DNA of 64,000 nt from CAWANF01 sp963783355 (lineage in GTDB: Bacteria; Bacteroidota; Rhodothermia; Balneolales; DATFMH01): positions 71,906 to 135,905 of the forward strand of contig CAWANF010000009.1 in the NCBI GenBank assembly GCA_963783355.1, given 5' to 3'. Of this stretch, positions 1-9,076 are shown piece by piece (position 1 is the first letter of the stretch; the number at the start of each line of letters is the position of its first letter). A model generated the notes under the pieces. It was not told the DNA's origin and made no database searches. It saw only the letters and a program-made list of their open reading frames with translations. The translations under genes were made by a program, and so were the position numbers.

Positions 1-1
1 C

Positions 2-2737
2 TATTTGTATACAGAGCAAAAAAATAATATTACAGTGATCAATGGTGAAGTTTCGCTTGATCACTTAACTGTGAATGCCGAACCCTTTAATAGTGGATAT
101 ACCCGCCAGGTATTATTTATAAATAATGATCATATGGGATTGCCACCTTATGTAGTGGACTTGAATACAGATGTCCATACTTACTTAGGTTATGTAGGAG
201 ACAGAATAGCTTATACCCCCATTATGCAATATTATAGCGATACTCGAAACATTGATTATTCTGATTACAATAGCTGGATAAAATTAACCGGGTATCAAGG
301 TACTTCGGCTAACATGTATGTGTTTTTGAACCCGGTAGAATGGAAGGTGTATGATAGTGGATTCACTTTCTCTAAGAAGGACATAATGGTAAGAGAGGTG
401 CAAGAAAGAGATGTTGATCCCAGTAGCCAGTCTGGCTATTCAGCTACAGTTTTTGGTTTGGATGCACCAAATGCTGAACTTAGCTACTCAGCGAGTTTTG
501 TTTCTATTATACAATTATCAAATAATGTTCCAAATTATACACTTACTCCATTAATAAGTTACGCAGATAATGATTACCAAAGAGAAGTTCAGGCCTGGAG
601 TTATCAAATATCAGATAATGTAATTGATGTCGTAGTTAAAAGAGCTAAAGTTGATGGATCAAATGATAGCAATTTTAATAACGATATTACTTTTATAGTA
701 CCTCAAGCTTCCAATACAACTTTGAAATTACCAGGCGGTATTGATTATGGCTTTGTCCGGCTTATAAAAGATGGAGTTGTTTGGAAAGTAGATCCCAATT
801 ACCAAATAAATCTTCAACAACTCGGTACGTTCTATGCTTCTACTACATCAATAGGAGACCATTCCTTTACCGACGGGAATCCCATCTATATAGAGGATAA
901 TGTCGCTTTAGGGATAAGCGGAAACGTTTCCATGTCGAACAATAAAGTATATTTAGGCAAAAATGCTGCTCTTGTCATTTTACCGGGTGGCAAGTTAACC
1001 GCTAATAGAGTCACATTTACCAGCTTTGATCCGAATGACGACTCGAGGCAATTTTATGGCATCGATTCTCAAAGTAGTGGGAATTCCTTCACTTCCTGTA
1101 CATTTATAGGTGGTAGTACCGGTTTTGTAAAAAGTTCTGGTGGAAGTGATACTACTAAGCATTGTGCCTTCAGACAAAATGGTTATGGAATCCGGGTAAA
1201 TGGAGGGAGTGTCTACGTTTACGCTTCTGATATAGGTTATAATATTAGAAGTGGAGTCATGGTTAATGCCGGCACACTATATTCAGATGAGTTACATACA
1301 ATGTTAGGAAATTATGGGCATATTTGGAGCAGAACACATATCACAAATAATGGTGAGCATGGGGTATATGTGGGTCCATCAGGAACGGCATGGTTACGAC
1401 ATACCCGGGTTTCCGAAAATGGAAGTGATGAAATAAAAGTTAATGGAGGTTATTTGTATGCCGGCCAAATAACCAATTCCTGGGATAATAACCGATTTAC
1501 AGACGATACAAATACAGGATATTACCTTAATAATATAGCTTATTCCAGTGATGGGGAAACGTATATTAGTCGTACCGCCTGGGCTCAACAAGACTACTGG
1601 GGCGGGGGCGCACCACCAGACAGCAAGATTTGGGGAGACGTACGACGGGATTACTATACCACAAGTGATCAAACAATATATGTTGATTCTCTTGGGACTC
1701 CGCCTTTACCTGGCCAGGCCAAAATTACCCCGAAAGCCCTATTAACAGTTTCAACTGCAGCACAAGTGGTAAGCAACACAATAAATAATTTTGATTCTGA
1801 GGAATTGTTACAGGCTAAACAACGAATGAATGCCCTGCAGGAAGCCATAGCCGCCAATCCCGAAGATCGCTGGAATATTCGCAGGGTTCAGGAATGGTAT
1901 CATCTGGCTCGTCGCTATGATATTAATAATCAGTGGGGAGAACGATCTGCCGTAACACTCCAAATAAATAGCTGGAAGGATAAGATGGGAACCTTACTCT
2001 CCGATATGCCTTCGGACCCAGGCACGGGAGACGCCACATTGAATAACGAAATTGCAACGCCCGATATGCAAAGACCCAGCCTCACCCAAATCAAGACCAA
2101 TCGGTTAATGGGAGAGACGGCTCTGCTCTTAGATATAGAACAATCAATCGATGATGGGAACGTTACGCAGGCCATCAGCCAAAGTCATCAGGCTCTTCCC
2201 CGATTGCAGAATACCGACAGTAAGGCTATCCTGTATGGTTACCAGCTCAAAGCCTGGCAAAATATGGGGCGTTACGACAGCGCCTATGTAGCCCTGGAAC
2301 GAATTAAAGCCCTTAAACCGGACCCGGGTATGACCAGTGAGGTATCCGATGAGGAATTCGCACCTCATGAAGACTGGTTGCTGCGCCAGATGAAAGCCAA
2401 CAATCAGAGCGTTCCTGTTCTCATGGAATCTTCCGGCACAGAACAAGTGGCTCAGGTTCAGGGTACCCTGCCTGAGAAATTTGAACTGGATTCCAATTAT
2501 CCCAATCCGTTCAATCCCACCACTACGATCCCTTTCAGCCTGCCTCAGGCGGCCCATGTGAGTGTGGAAGTCTATAATGTCGCCGGACAACGCGTGGCTA
2601 CCCTGACGAACAAAGATTATCAGGCCGGACGTTATAACGTACCGTTTGATGCCCATGGCTTAGCCAGTGGATTGTATCTGATTCGCGCCTATTTGGGCGA
2701 AAAAATATTCACCCGCAAGATGATGCTGATTAAATAA
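2..2737 (+). CDS. T9SS-sorted beta-helix secreted protein (5' partial)
   Basis: The frame is open to the left edge, so the N-terminus and signal peptide are outside the window. About 270 residues of unrecognised beta-rich sequence come first. A right-handed parallel beta-helix region follows (about 290-520), then a helical, TPR-like stretch (about 590-790). The last 80 residues are a type A T9SS sorting domain with the NYPNPFNPTTTIPFSLP start and a GLYLIRA-KMMLIK end. In this family such a domain directs export through the outer membrane by type IX secretion. From about residue 472 onward the protein is almost identical to the product of 5485-8973, while the N-terminal parts differ. This suggests domain swapping onto a shared C-terminal half. 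The substrate is unknown. Confidence 0.8.
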   Translation, partial: YLYTEQKNNITVINGEVSLDHLTVNAEPFNSGYTRQVLFINNDHMGLPPYVVDLNTDVHTYLGYVGDRIAYTPIMQYYSDTRNIDYSDYNSWIKLTGYQGTSANMYVFLNPVEWKVYDSGFTFSKKDIMVREVQERDVDPSSQSGYSATVFGLDAPNAELSYSASFVSIIQLSNNVPNYTLTPLISYADNDYQREVQAWSYQISDNVIDVVVKRAKVDGSNDSNFNNDITFIVPQASNTTLKLPGGIDYGFVRLIKDGVVWKVDPNYQINLQQLGTFYASTTSIGDHSFTDGNPIYIEDNVALGISGNVSMSNNKVYLGKNAALVILPGGKLTANRVTFTSFDPNDDSRQFYGIDSQSSGNSFTSCTFIGGSTGFVKSSGGSDTTKHCAFRQNGYGIRVNGGSVYVYASDIGYNIRSGVMVNAGTLYSDELHTMLGNYGHIWSRTHITNNGEHGVYVGPSGTAWLRHTRVSENGSDEIKVNGGYLYAGQITNSWDNNRFTDDTNTGYYLNNIAYSSDGETYISRTAWAQQDYWGGGAPPDSKIWGDVRRDYYTTSDQTIYVDSLGTPPLPGQAKITPKALLTVSTAAQVVSNTINNFDSEELLQAKQRMNALQEAIAANPEDRWNIRRVQEWYHLARRYDINNQWGERSAVTLQINSWKDKMGTLLSDMPSDPGTGDATLNNEIATPDMQRPSLTQIKTNRLMGETALLLDIEQSIDDGNVTQAISQSHQALPRLQNTDSKAILYGYQLKAWQNMGRYDSAYVALERIKALKPDPGMTSEVSDEEFAPHEDWLLRQMKANNQSVPVLMESSGTEQVAQVQGTLPEKFELDSNYPNPFNPTTTIPFSLPQAAHVSVEVYNVAGQRVATLTNKDYQAGRYNVPFDAHGLASGLYLIRAYLGEKIFTRKMMLIK

Positions 2738-2773
2738 GCCGGTATTGGCATCATATTCAGGAAGGTCTATCAG
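1415..2773 (+). repeat. 1.36-kb direct repeat, copy 1
   Basis: This block matches 7651-9009 with a constant offset of 6236 bases at both ends, so there is no net insertion or deletion. It covers the 3' end of the beta-helix region, the helical region, the T9SS sorting domain and about 35 bases past the stop. Scattered substitutions show the copies are not brand new, or that gene conversion is incomplete. Confidence 0.9.
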
Positions 2774-3028
2774 ATAAAGGTACGGCTTGACGGGCGAACG
2801 CATCTTTCCGATCCCCTTATAAAAGTATCTTCAGGGAATTGGGAGACGGCCATGGCCATTCCGTTACGATCTGAACAAACAGAATGGCAACTGGTTGAAA
2901 ATATGCAAAGGTTTTTAACTAATTGGAAAACATTATCAGTAGAACTAAAGGGAGCTGTCATTCAATTCACAGGCACCAAACCAATAATGGCTCATTCTAA
3001 AAATAAGACGAATGGTGTTGTACAATAA
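2774..3028 (+). pseudogene. CBM20-like protein tail cassette, copy 1
   Basis: An 85-codon open frame without its own start, homologous to the last 85 or so residues of the CBM20-like protein at 24606-25457 (shared THLSDPLIKVSSGNWETAM). It is joined directly after the end of the T9SS gene's repeat block, so it is a fragment moved from another gene. The first half is highly conserved among five copies and the last 30 codons are unique. No start codon or RBS is placed to express it alone. Confidence 0.75.
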
Positions 3029-3103
3029 AATTGGCTGCAAAAAATATTATAAATAAAGAACTTAATAAAATGAACTTTATATCATAAAAAAAGAGGTTGA
3101 ATT

Positions 3104-3535
3104 ATGAAACAGCTAATTAGGCTTATCATCACATTATTAGTCGTTGTCTCGTGTATAAAACTCGAGGGTTACAGTGACGGCGGTGGCGATACCGGTATCG
3201 GAGGTATAAACCAGACTCAAATATTAAAAGTATATGCAAATCCCTTTAATATAAAACGTGGTGATACGACACGCATTACCTGTGTTATAAAAGATAGCCT
3301 TGATAAACGGTTTATCTTTGTTTGGCAGTTTAGTTATGGAAAGGCTCTTGATGTTAGAGACACTGTCTGGACAACACAAGGTATTATTAAAGCCTATTCC
3401 AGTGGACATCGGAATTTTATAAACTGGGTGGCTCCAACTGATACGTCTGGCTTTTTTGGGATTACTATGCGTGCGGATAATCATACACCTGATTCAGTAG
3501 CCGTTGAAAGGGCAGCTGGCGTTAATGTCTATTAA
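3104..3535 (+). CDS. Ig-like surface lipoprotein, copy A (intact)
   Basis: 143 residues. The lipoprotein signal peptide runs from MKQLIRLIITLL to the lipobox VVSC at residue 17. A glycine/aspartate linker (GGGDTGIGG) follows, then a beta-sandwich-like domain with Cys at TRITCVI and the motif NWVAPTDTSGFFG, typical of Ig/PKD-like folds. A GAGG Shine-Dalgarno lies 8 bases before the ATG. It is nearly identical to copy B (21437-21868) and related to three broken copies at 22622, 24153 and 25515. It is followed after 31 bases by a secreted helical protein, so the two probably form a pair. The function is unknown; a role as a surface binding or accessory protein is inferred. Confidence 0.75.
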   Translation: MKQLIRLIITLLVVVSCIKLEGYSDGGGDTGIGGINQTQILKVYANPFNIKRGDTTRITCVIKDSLDKRFIFVWQFSYGKALDVRDTVWTTQGIIKAYSSGHRNFINWVAPTDTSGFFGITMRADNHTPDSVAVERAAGVNVY

Positions 3536-3566
3536 TCAAACATTATTAATAAATCAAGAGAGAATC

Positions 3567-4256
3567 ATGAAAATCAATAAAAAGGGCTTAAGTATATTTA
3601 TTGGAATACTATGTTTATTTCAGGCAGTTGCATGGGGACAAACAATCAGTATTGTACCAAACAGTGTGCAGAATACCCGATTTTTTATCGACCATTTCCA
3701 AGTGAAGAGGCCTGGCTTGTCAATAAATGGATTTGATAATGGTGGAAATAATAGTTATGGATATGGACTGAAACAGGTGCTAAATCGATTATATGCCGGA
3801 GGAGATTCTCTGGAACTTGCAACATATAATGAGATTGTTAGTTTTTCAGCTACTGATATTATAAATCCGAGCGGAAATGTAGATAAAATAAACAACAATA
3901 GTCAATATCTACAATCACGAGCTTTCATAGCTTTATCTCAGTATATCATTCATAAAAACGGGGTAATACAATCCATTCCTGGTGCAGATTCAACAACTAA
4001 TTATTCCAATGCAATAATCCGTTTGCGAGATGCACTTATCGAACCCGCAAGTTGGTACTTAGCTACAACAACAGGTGAAGATGAAGTAAAAACGACACGC
4101 TCAGTAGAAAATTATGCCCGTGCCGTAGATTTATACCTGGCTCTGGAAAATGCCTATGGTCTTTGGGATGTGCCTGATTATGATGATCCCAACTCAGATA
4201 CCTTATTGACATCATCACAAAAAGAAACAGTATTATGGGCAAACGCATCTTTCTGA
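3567..4256 (+). CDS. secreted helical protein, 3' end replaced by a tail cassette
   Basis: Start chosen at the ATG at 3567, behind AAGAGAG; an in-frame start 63 bases earlier overlaps the preceding gene and lacks a signal peptide. The signal peptide ends near AVAWGQ. The body (about 200 residues) is mostly helical, with the motifs RPGLSINGFDNGG, SRAFIALSQYIIHKNG and YARAVDLYLALENAYGLWD. These recall the helical N-domains of polysaccharide lyases, but this is only a resemblance. After SSQKETVL the sequence runs out of frame into a CBM20-like tail and stops five residues later, so the native C-terminus is lost. A more decayed paralogue with the same junction is at 23140-23915. Confidence 0.6.
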   Translation: MKINKKGLSIFIGILCLFQAVAWGQTISIVPNSVQNTRFFIDHFQVKRPGLSINGFDNGGNNSYGYGLKQVLNRLYAGGDSLELATYNEIVSFSATDIINPSGNVDKINNNSQYLQSRAFIALSQYIIHKNGVIQSIPGADSTTNYSNAIIRLRDALIEPASWYLATTTGEDEVKTTRSVENYARAVDLYLALENAYGLWDVPDYDDPNSDTLLTSSQKETVLWANASF

Positions 4257-4473
4257 TCCCCTCATAAAAGTATCTTCAGGGAATTGGGAGACGGCCATGG
4301 CCATTCCGTTTCGATCTGAACAAACAGAATGGCAACTGGTTGATAATATGTACAAATCACTAACTAAATGGCAACCTATATCGGTAGGTCTAAATGGTAA
4401 AATAATTCAAAGTGCAAGCAATAAAGCAAACATTAACAATACTCAATCCGATATAGTGACAACCAAAAAATAA
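4237..4473 (+). pseudogene. CBM20-like protein tail cassette, copy 2
   Basis: A 79-codon open frame (QTHLSDPLIKVSSGNWETAM at its start, WQLVDNMYKSLTKW later) fused out of frame to the gene at 3567. It has no start of its own. The last 30 codons differ from all other copies. The frame has stayed open although it is not translated from the upstream gene. Confidence 0.75.
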
Positions 4474-4477
4474 AAAT

Positions 4478-5467
4478 ATGATAAAGTTACTCTTTATGTT
4501 TAACAAGCAAAGAGGCCGTATGTTATTATTCTTTTTACTGTTTTCCTTTATGTATAGCTGTAACGGCCCTACTGATTTTAATAAATTGAAAGTGGATCTG
4601 AACATCCCTCTTTCAGAAGATTTTGATGCTTATTACGGATTTTGGAGTCCAGATGGTTCTAAAATCTATTTTCAGCATAACGAGCCATTGGGAACCAATC
4701 CTGGTCCGGGCTTCTTTGATGAGTTGTGGGAATTAGATCTGAAAACTGGTCAGCGACACATGATCCATTCGGGGCGGATTTTGAATGCAGATATTAGTCC
4801 CGACGGGAAGTGGTTTGTTTTTCACAGTTTTTCCCTTCCGGAATATTTATATAAGGTCAAAAGTGACGGAACCGGACTTCAAAAACTTATGGGGCCGGAT
4901 TCCCCAAATCCTGATTGGAAATATACTAATGTTGGAAGGTGGTCCCCCGATGGAAAGCTAATTCTATTTACCGTCGATGCCGGAGTTCCCCGAGGAATAT
5001 CGTTAATGGATAGTAGTGGCTCAAATGCACACATTATGATTAATTACGGTGTTGGTGCACGTTGGTTTCCAGATGGAAAGCGAATCGTCTATGTAAATTG
5101 GGATACAACACAAGTTACGGGGCGGAGGCGCCAGATTTACGTGGCCAATTCTGATGGTAATCACATTCGAAAAATCACGAATTTGCCTCACTCTGATTAT
5201 GTTGGTGAACCCGTGCCTTCACCCGATGGAACCAAAATAGTGTTCGATAATATCGGTATTAATAATAATTATGAACTTTTTATAATGAATTCTGATGGAT
5301 CCAATATTGAACAAATAACAGAAAGTAATGGAATAGCTGGTCGCCCTCAATGGAGTCCGGATGGGAAGACCATTTTATTTAGCCGATTCATTCCAAACGT
5401 ATCAAGACATCTATATTTGTTAAATATACAAGATAGAAAAGTAACCCCCGTTTTTCCTGCTAAATAG
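4478..5467 (+). CDS. PD40/TolB-like beta-propeller lipoprotein
   Basis: 329 residues. A hydrophobic signal ends in the lipobox FMYSC (Cys at residue 28). At least five PD40/WD40-like repeats with the WSPDG/SPDGKW/FPDGKR signature follow, which together build a six- or seven-bladed propeller as in TolB. An internal ATG 42 bases downstream would also preserve the signal. It is transcribed with the dead-subtilase gene 17 bases downstream. Such propeller lipoproteins usually act as periplasmic or surface scaffolds; the partner here is likely the beta-helix protein. Confidence 0.8.
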   Translation: MIKLLFMFNKQRGRMLLFFLLFSFMYSCNGPTDFNKLKVDLNIPLSEDFDAYYGFWSPDGSKIYFQHNEPLGTNPGPGFFDELWELDLKTGQRHMIHSGRILNADISPDGKWFVFHSFSLPEYLYKVKSDGTGLQKLMGPDSPNPDWKYTNVGRWSPDGKLILFTVDAGVPRGISLMDSSGSNAHIMINYGVGARWFPDGKRIVYVNWDTTQVTGRRRQIYVANSDGNHIRKITNLPHSDYVGEPVPSPDGTKIVFDNIGINNNYELFIMNSDGSNIEQITESNGIAGRPQWSPDGKTILFSRFIPNVSRHLYLLNIQDRKVTPVFPAK

Positions 5468-5484
5468 CACAAGAGAGGTATATT

Positions 5485-8400
5485 ATGAATCAAAAGAAAC
5501 ATATGATGAAAAAAGTAGTCATGGCATTATTTGTGAATTCTTTTTACACCTTGGTGAATGTAAATTTGGGTTATACTCAAACGCCAAATGATCCCCTACT
5601 CCCCCAGCAGATATATCTTAATACAGTCAATGTCCCTTATGCGTGGCAAAATACCCAAGGAAATGCTACCCAAAAAATTGCCATTATTTCAGTAGGTGGA
5701 ATAAATAGCAATCATGAAGATTTAAATTCAAGAGTAACCATTAAAACGACTGGTTCCCCCACAAATTATGTTGGAGCAGCTAATCCTATAGCTGGTATTA
5801 TAGGCGCTACGACTAATAATAGTATAGGTATAGCCGGAATCAATTGGTATGCACCACTACTTTCTTATGATGTCGGGAAATTAGAGAATAAAGTAGTAAA
5901 GAAATTATCAGATGGGACCCAAATAAATGTGAATGTAATGGTTCTGAATGCAAGTGCAGTCTCTACAGATATTAACGATGCGGTTAATTCGGGTGCAAAG
6001 ACCATAATCATTCCAATAAATTGGATGGAGGAAAGTAATATCAATGGCTTGACAATTCCGAGCTTCCAAATTTACCCCGATTTCTTAATATTAAATCCGT
6101 TAGCATATGTATTTAAAAATATTCTTAATGTCGGCAAAGCAGTAGAATCTCAAAACAAGTTTTTAAATGATTATTATGCCGCAGTGAATGCAGTAAAAAA
6201 TGCTTATATGAATGAAGCAGTTGTGGTGGGAAAAGCAGTTGAATATAATGGACCAGCTATCGGTTTTCCCGGTGAATTGTCTAGTGATCAAATGGCTTTA
6301 GCCATTGGTGCTTCAGATTTAACTGGAAACAATCCTTTCCAATATTCCAGTACTCCCAATAGTGATGGGATTTCTTATAGTAATAAAGATATTGATGTTA
6401 TAGCTCCTGGAATTAATGTTTTAACGACCTTAACTGATGCCAATCAGTATGGTGGTTTTACTGGTACTGATGCTAGTGCTGCCATTGCTACTGGAATTAT
6501 AAGTTTATTACAATCAAAGAATCCTAATCTTAATCCAGACGATATCCGACATATTCTTCATAAAACGGCAGCTGACAGGGGAGAACCAGGTTATGATAAC
6601 CAGACAGGATATGGATTAATAGATGCCGGTGCTGCCATGGACTATGTAAATTCCCACACCTTTACTCATGGTGTTTTGACCAACGGGCAGATTGAAAAAA
6701 TCTTTTCTCATAAGTCAACAGATCTCTTTCCAAGTGCTTGGCGTACTTTATCTACCGCGCGTTATTATGCAGATATATATAAAATTACATTTCAAGTCCC
6801 TATATCAAGGGACTCATTGATGTCACATGATATATGGTATAACGCAAAAGATACATATGGATGGAGCATAGCTAATCCTAACGATCAAAGTAGACATGCT
6901 GAAATTCAGTATCAGTTAAATGACTCATTAGCAATATTTTCAACATATATATATAAAATCACTAATCTCAACGGCCAAGATGTTGGTTGGTATCCAACGG
7001 ATCTCAATAATATTCGTCTTGGCTATACTATTGCCAGTAAAGAAATTACTGAGAACACTAACAATATTTTTGTAAATAATGCTACAATAACAAATAACAG
7101 AACCTACTCTAACGAAGATATCTTTATAAAAGATGGAGTCACTTTAGAAATTAACTCTCAAGTCACAATTGAAAACGGATCGATTTATTTAGGTAAAGAC
7201 GCCTCCCTTGTCATTTTATCAAATGGCAGATTGACCGCTGATGGAGTCACATTTACCAGTTTCGATCCTAATGATATTTCAAAGAGATATTATGCTGTTG
7301 AGTCTCACAGTAGCGATAATGTATTCACCAACTGCACTTTTACCGGGGGAAATTATGGATTTCTAAAAAGTGAAGGATGGAGTGATTCAACAAAATTTTG
7401 CACATTCACTCAAAATAATAATGGGATAGGTAATTACGGAGGAAGCTTATATATCCTTGCATCAAATATTGAAAAAAACAGTTTTGCTGGAATTTGGGCT
7501 CAAGGAGGAGTAACCTTATCAGACGAAGTACATCAAACAGACGGGATTGCACACCATTCTTGGTATAGAACAAAAATAACTGAAAATGGTGTTAATGGTA
7601 TATTTGTAGGTCATGCTGGAACAGCCTATTTTAGACATACTCGTGTTTCAGAAAATGGAAGTGATGAAATAAAAGTTAATGGAGGTTATTTATATGCCGG
7701 CCAAACAACTAATTCCTGGGATAATAACCGATTTACAGACGATACAAATACAGGATATTACCTTAATAACATAGCTTATTCCAGTGATGGGGAAACGTAT
7801 ATTAGTCATACAGCCTGGGCACAACAAGACTACTGGGGCGGGGGCTCACCACCAGACAGCAAGATTTGGGGAGACGTACGACGGGATTACTATACCACAA
7901 GTGATCAAACAATATATGTTGATTCTCTTGGGACTCCGCCTTTACCTGGTCAGGCCAAAATTACCCCGAAATCCCTATTAACGGTTTCTACTGCAGCACA
8001 AGTGGTAAGCAACACTACCAATAGTTTTGATTCTGAGGAATTATTAGAGGCTAAACAACGAATGAATGCCCTGCAGGAAGCCATTGCAGGCAATCCCGAA
8101 GATCGCTGGAATATTCGCAGAGTTCAGGAATGGTATCACCTGGCCCGGCGTTATGATATTAATAATCAGTGGGGAGAACGCTCTGCCGTAACACTTCAAA
8201 TAGAAAACTGGAAGGATAAGATGGGAACCTTACTCTCAGATATACCTTCGGCCCCAGGTACGGGAGGCTCCACATTGAATAACGATATCAGAACGGTTGA
8301 TATGGTACGGCCCAACCTTACCCAAATCAAGACGCATCGGCTTATGGGAGAGACGGCTCTGCTCTTGGATATAGAACAATCAATCGATGATGGGAACGTT

Positions 8401-8607
8401 ACGCAGGCCATCAGCCAAAGTCATCAGGCTCTTCCCCGACTGCAGAATACCGACAGTAAGGCTATCCTATATGGTTACCAACTCAAGGCCTGGCAAAATA
8501 TGGGGCGTTACGACAGCGCCTATGTAGCCCTGGAACGAATTAAAGCACTTAAACCGGACCCGGGTATGACCAGTGAGGTATCCGATGACGAATTCGCACC
8601 TCATTAA
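5485..8607 (+). CDS. catalytically dead subtilase-fold (S8) beta-helix protein, stop before its T9SS domain
   Basis: 1040 residues with a good RBS (AGAGAGG) and a signal peptide ending near GYTQ. Residues 50-390 follow the S8 subtilase fold (AIISVGG, PIAGIIGA, GTDASAAIATG, NPNLNPDDIRHILHKTA). The triad is gone: Asp becomes S69, His of GHGTHVAG becomes A98, and Ser of GTSMA becomes D329. The oxyanion Asn (AAGN) is also missing. Residues 540-720 form a beta-helix, and 830-1040 are helical and nearly identical to the protein at 2-2737. The frame ends at a TAA at 8605 where the paralogue has GAA, separating the T9SS domain at 8608-8973. It is probably a binding or structural protein, now possibly non-exported. 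Confidence 0.8.
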   Translation: MNQKKHMMKKVVMALFVNSFYTLVNVNLGYTQTPNDPLLPQQIYLNTVNVPYAWQNTQGNATQKIAIISVGGINSNHEDLNSRVTIKTTGSPTNYVGAANPIAGIIGATTNNSIGIAGINWYAPLLSYDVGKLENKVVKKLSDGTQINVNVMVLNASAVSTDINDAVNSGAKTIIIPINWMEESNINGLTIPSFQIYPDFLILNPLAYVFKNILNVGKAVESQNKFLNDYYAAVNAVKNAYMNEAVVVGKAVEYNGPAIGFPGELSSDQMALAIGASDLTGNNPFQYSSTPNSDGISYSNKDIDVIAPGINVLTTLTDANQYGGFTGTDASAAIATGIISLLQSKNPNLNPDDIRHILHKTAADRGEPGYDNQTGYGLIDAGAAMDYVNSHTFTHGVLTNGQIEKIFSHKSTDLFPSAWRTLSTARYYADIYKITFQVPISRDSLMSHDIWYNAKDTYGWSIANPNDQSRHAEIQYQLNDSLAIFSTYIYKITNLNGQDVGWYPTDLNNIRLGYTIASKEITENTNNIFVNNATITNNRTYSNEDIFIKDGVTLEINSQVTIENGSIYLGKDASLVILSNGRLTADGVTFTSFDPNDISKRYYAVESHSSDNVFTNCTFTGGNYGFLKSEGWSDSTKFCTFTQNNNGIGNYGGSLYILASNIEKNSFAGIWAQGGVTLSDEVHQTDGIAHHSWYRTKITENGVNGIFVGHAGTAYFRHTRVSENGSDEIKVNGGYLYAGQTTNSWDNNRFTDDTNTGYYLNNIAYSSDGETYISHTAWAQQDYWGGGSPPDSKIWGDVRRDYYTTSDQTIYVDSLGTPPLPGQAKITPKSLLTVSTAAQVVSNTTNSFDSEELLEAKQRMNALQEAIAGNPEDRWNIRRVQEWYHLARRYDINNQWGERSAVTLQIENWKDKMGTLLSDIPSAPGTGGSTLNNDIRTVDMVRPNLTQIKTHRLMGETALLLDIEQSIDDGNVTQAISQSHQALPRLQNTDSKAILYGYQLKAWQNMGRYDSAYVALERIKALKPDPGMTSEVSDDEFAPH

Positions 8608-9009
8608 GACTGGTTGCTGCGCCAGATGAAAGCCAACAATCAGAGCGTTCCTGTTCTTATGGAATCTTCCGGTACAGAACAAGTGGCCCAGGTTCAGGGT
8701 ACCCTGCCTGAGAAATTTGAACTGGATTCCAATTATCCCAATCCGTTCAATCCCACCACTACGATCCCCTTCAGCCTGCCCCAGGCGGCTCATGTGAGCG
8801 TGGAAGTCTATAATGTCGCCGGACAACGCGTGGCTACCCTGACGAATAAAGATTATCAGGCCGGACGTTATAACGTACCGTTTGATGCCCATGGTTTAGC
8901 CAGTGGATTGTATCTGATTCGCGCCTATTTGGGAGAAAAAGTATTCACCCGCAAGATGATGCTGATTAAATAAGCTGGTATTGGCATCACATTCAGGAAG
9001 GTCTATCAG
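7651..9009 (+). repeat. 1.36-kb direct repeat, copy 2
   Basis: Second copy of the block at 1415-2773. It includes the in-frame stop at 8605-8607, which copy 1 does not have. It ends just where the terminator hairpin at 9010 begins. In copy 1 that hairpin is replaced by a foreign tail. Confidence 0.9.
8608..8973 (+). pseudogene. detached T9SS type A sorting domain
   Basis: In-frame continuation of the gene at 5485 after a single stop codon. It encodes the same NYPNPFNP sorting domain as residues 790-910 of the first protein and ends KMMLIK. An ATG at 8627 (in frame, MKANNQS) could start it, but no signal peptide and no RBS are seen. It is either the dead 3' part of a nonsense-mutated gene or is reached by stop-codon readthrough. 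Confidence 0.8.
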
Positions 9010-9050
9010 GAGTATCCGGAAAGAAACTTGTTCCGGGTACTCTTTTCCTT
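9010..9050 (+). terminator. intrinsic terminator after the beta-helix gene
   Basis: A 12-bp stem (GAGTATCCGGAA at 9010 with TTCCGGGTACTC ending at 9042, one G-T pair) is followed by TTTTCCTT. The hairpin is absent after the first repeat copy, where a tail cassette begins at the equivalent base. Confidence 0.8.
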
Positions 9051-9076
9051 ACCTCATTTTAATAAGCAAGTACTTT

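Noticed and set aside
2144..2656. 170-codon open frame on the minus strand inside the T9SS gene (repeated at 8467-8892)
   Set aside because: It is antisense to a clear coding region, is found in both copies only because the DNA is duplicated, and has no domain.
3567..4256. Alginate or heparin lyase
   Set aside because: Only a vague resemblance of helical repeats; no catalytic motif, and the C-terminus is lost.
8981..9076. N-terminal extension of the O-antigen gene from the upstream TTG
   Set aside because: It would begin before the terminator of the previous gene and encode non-conserved residues copied from the repeat.
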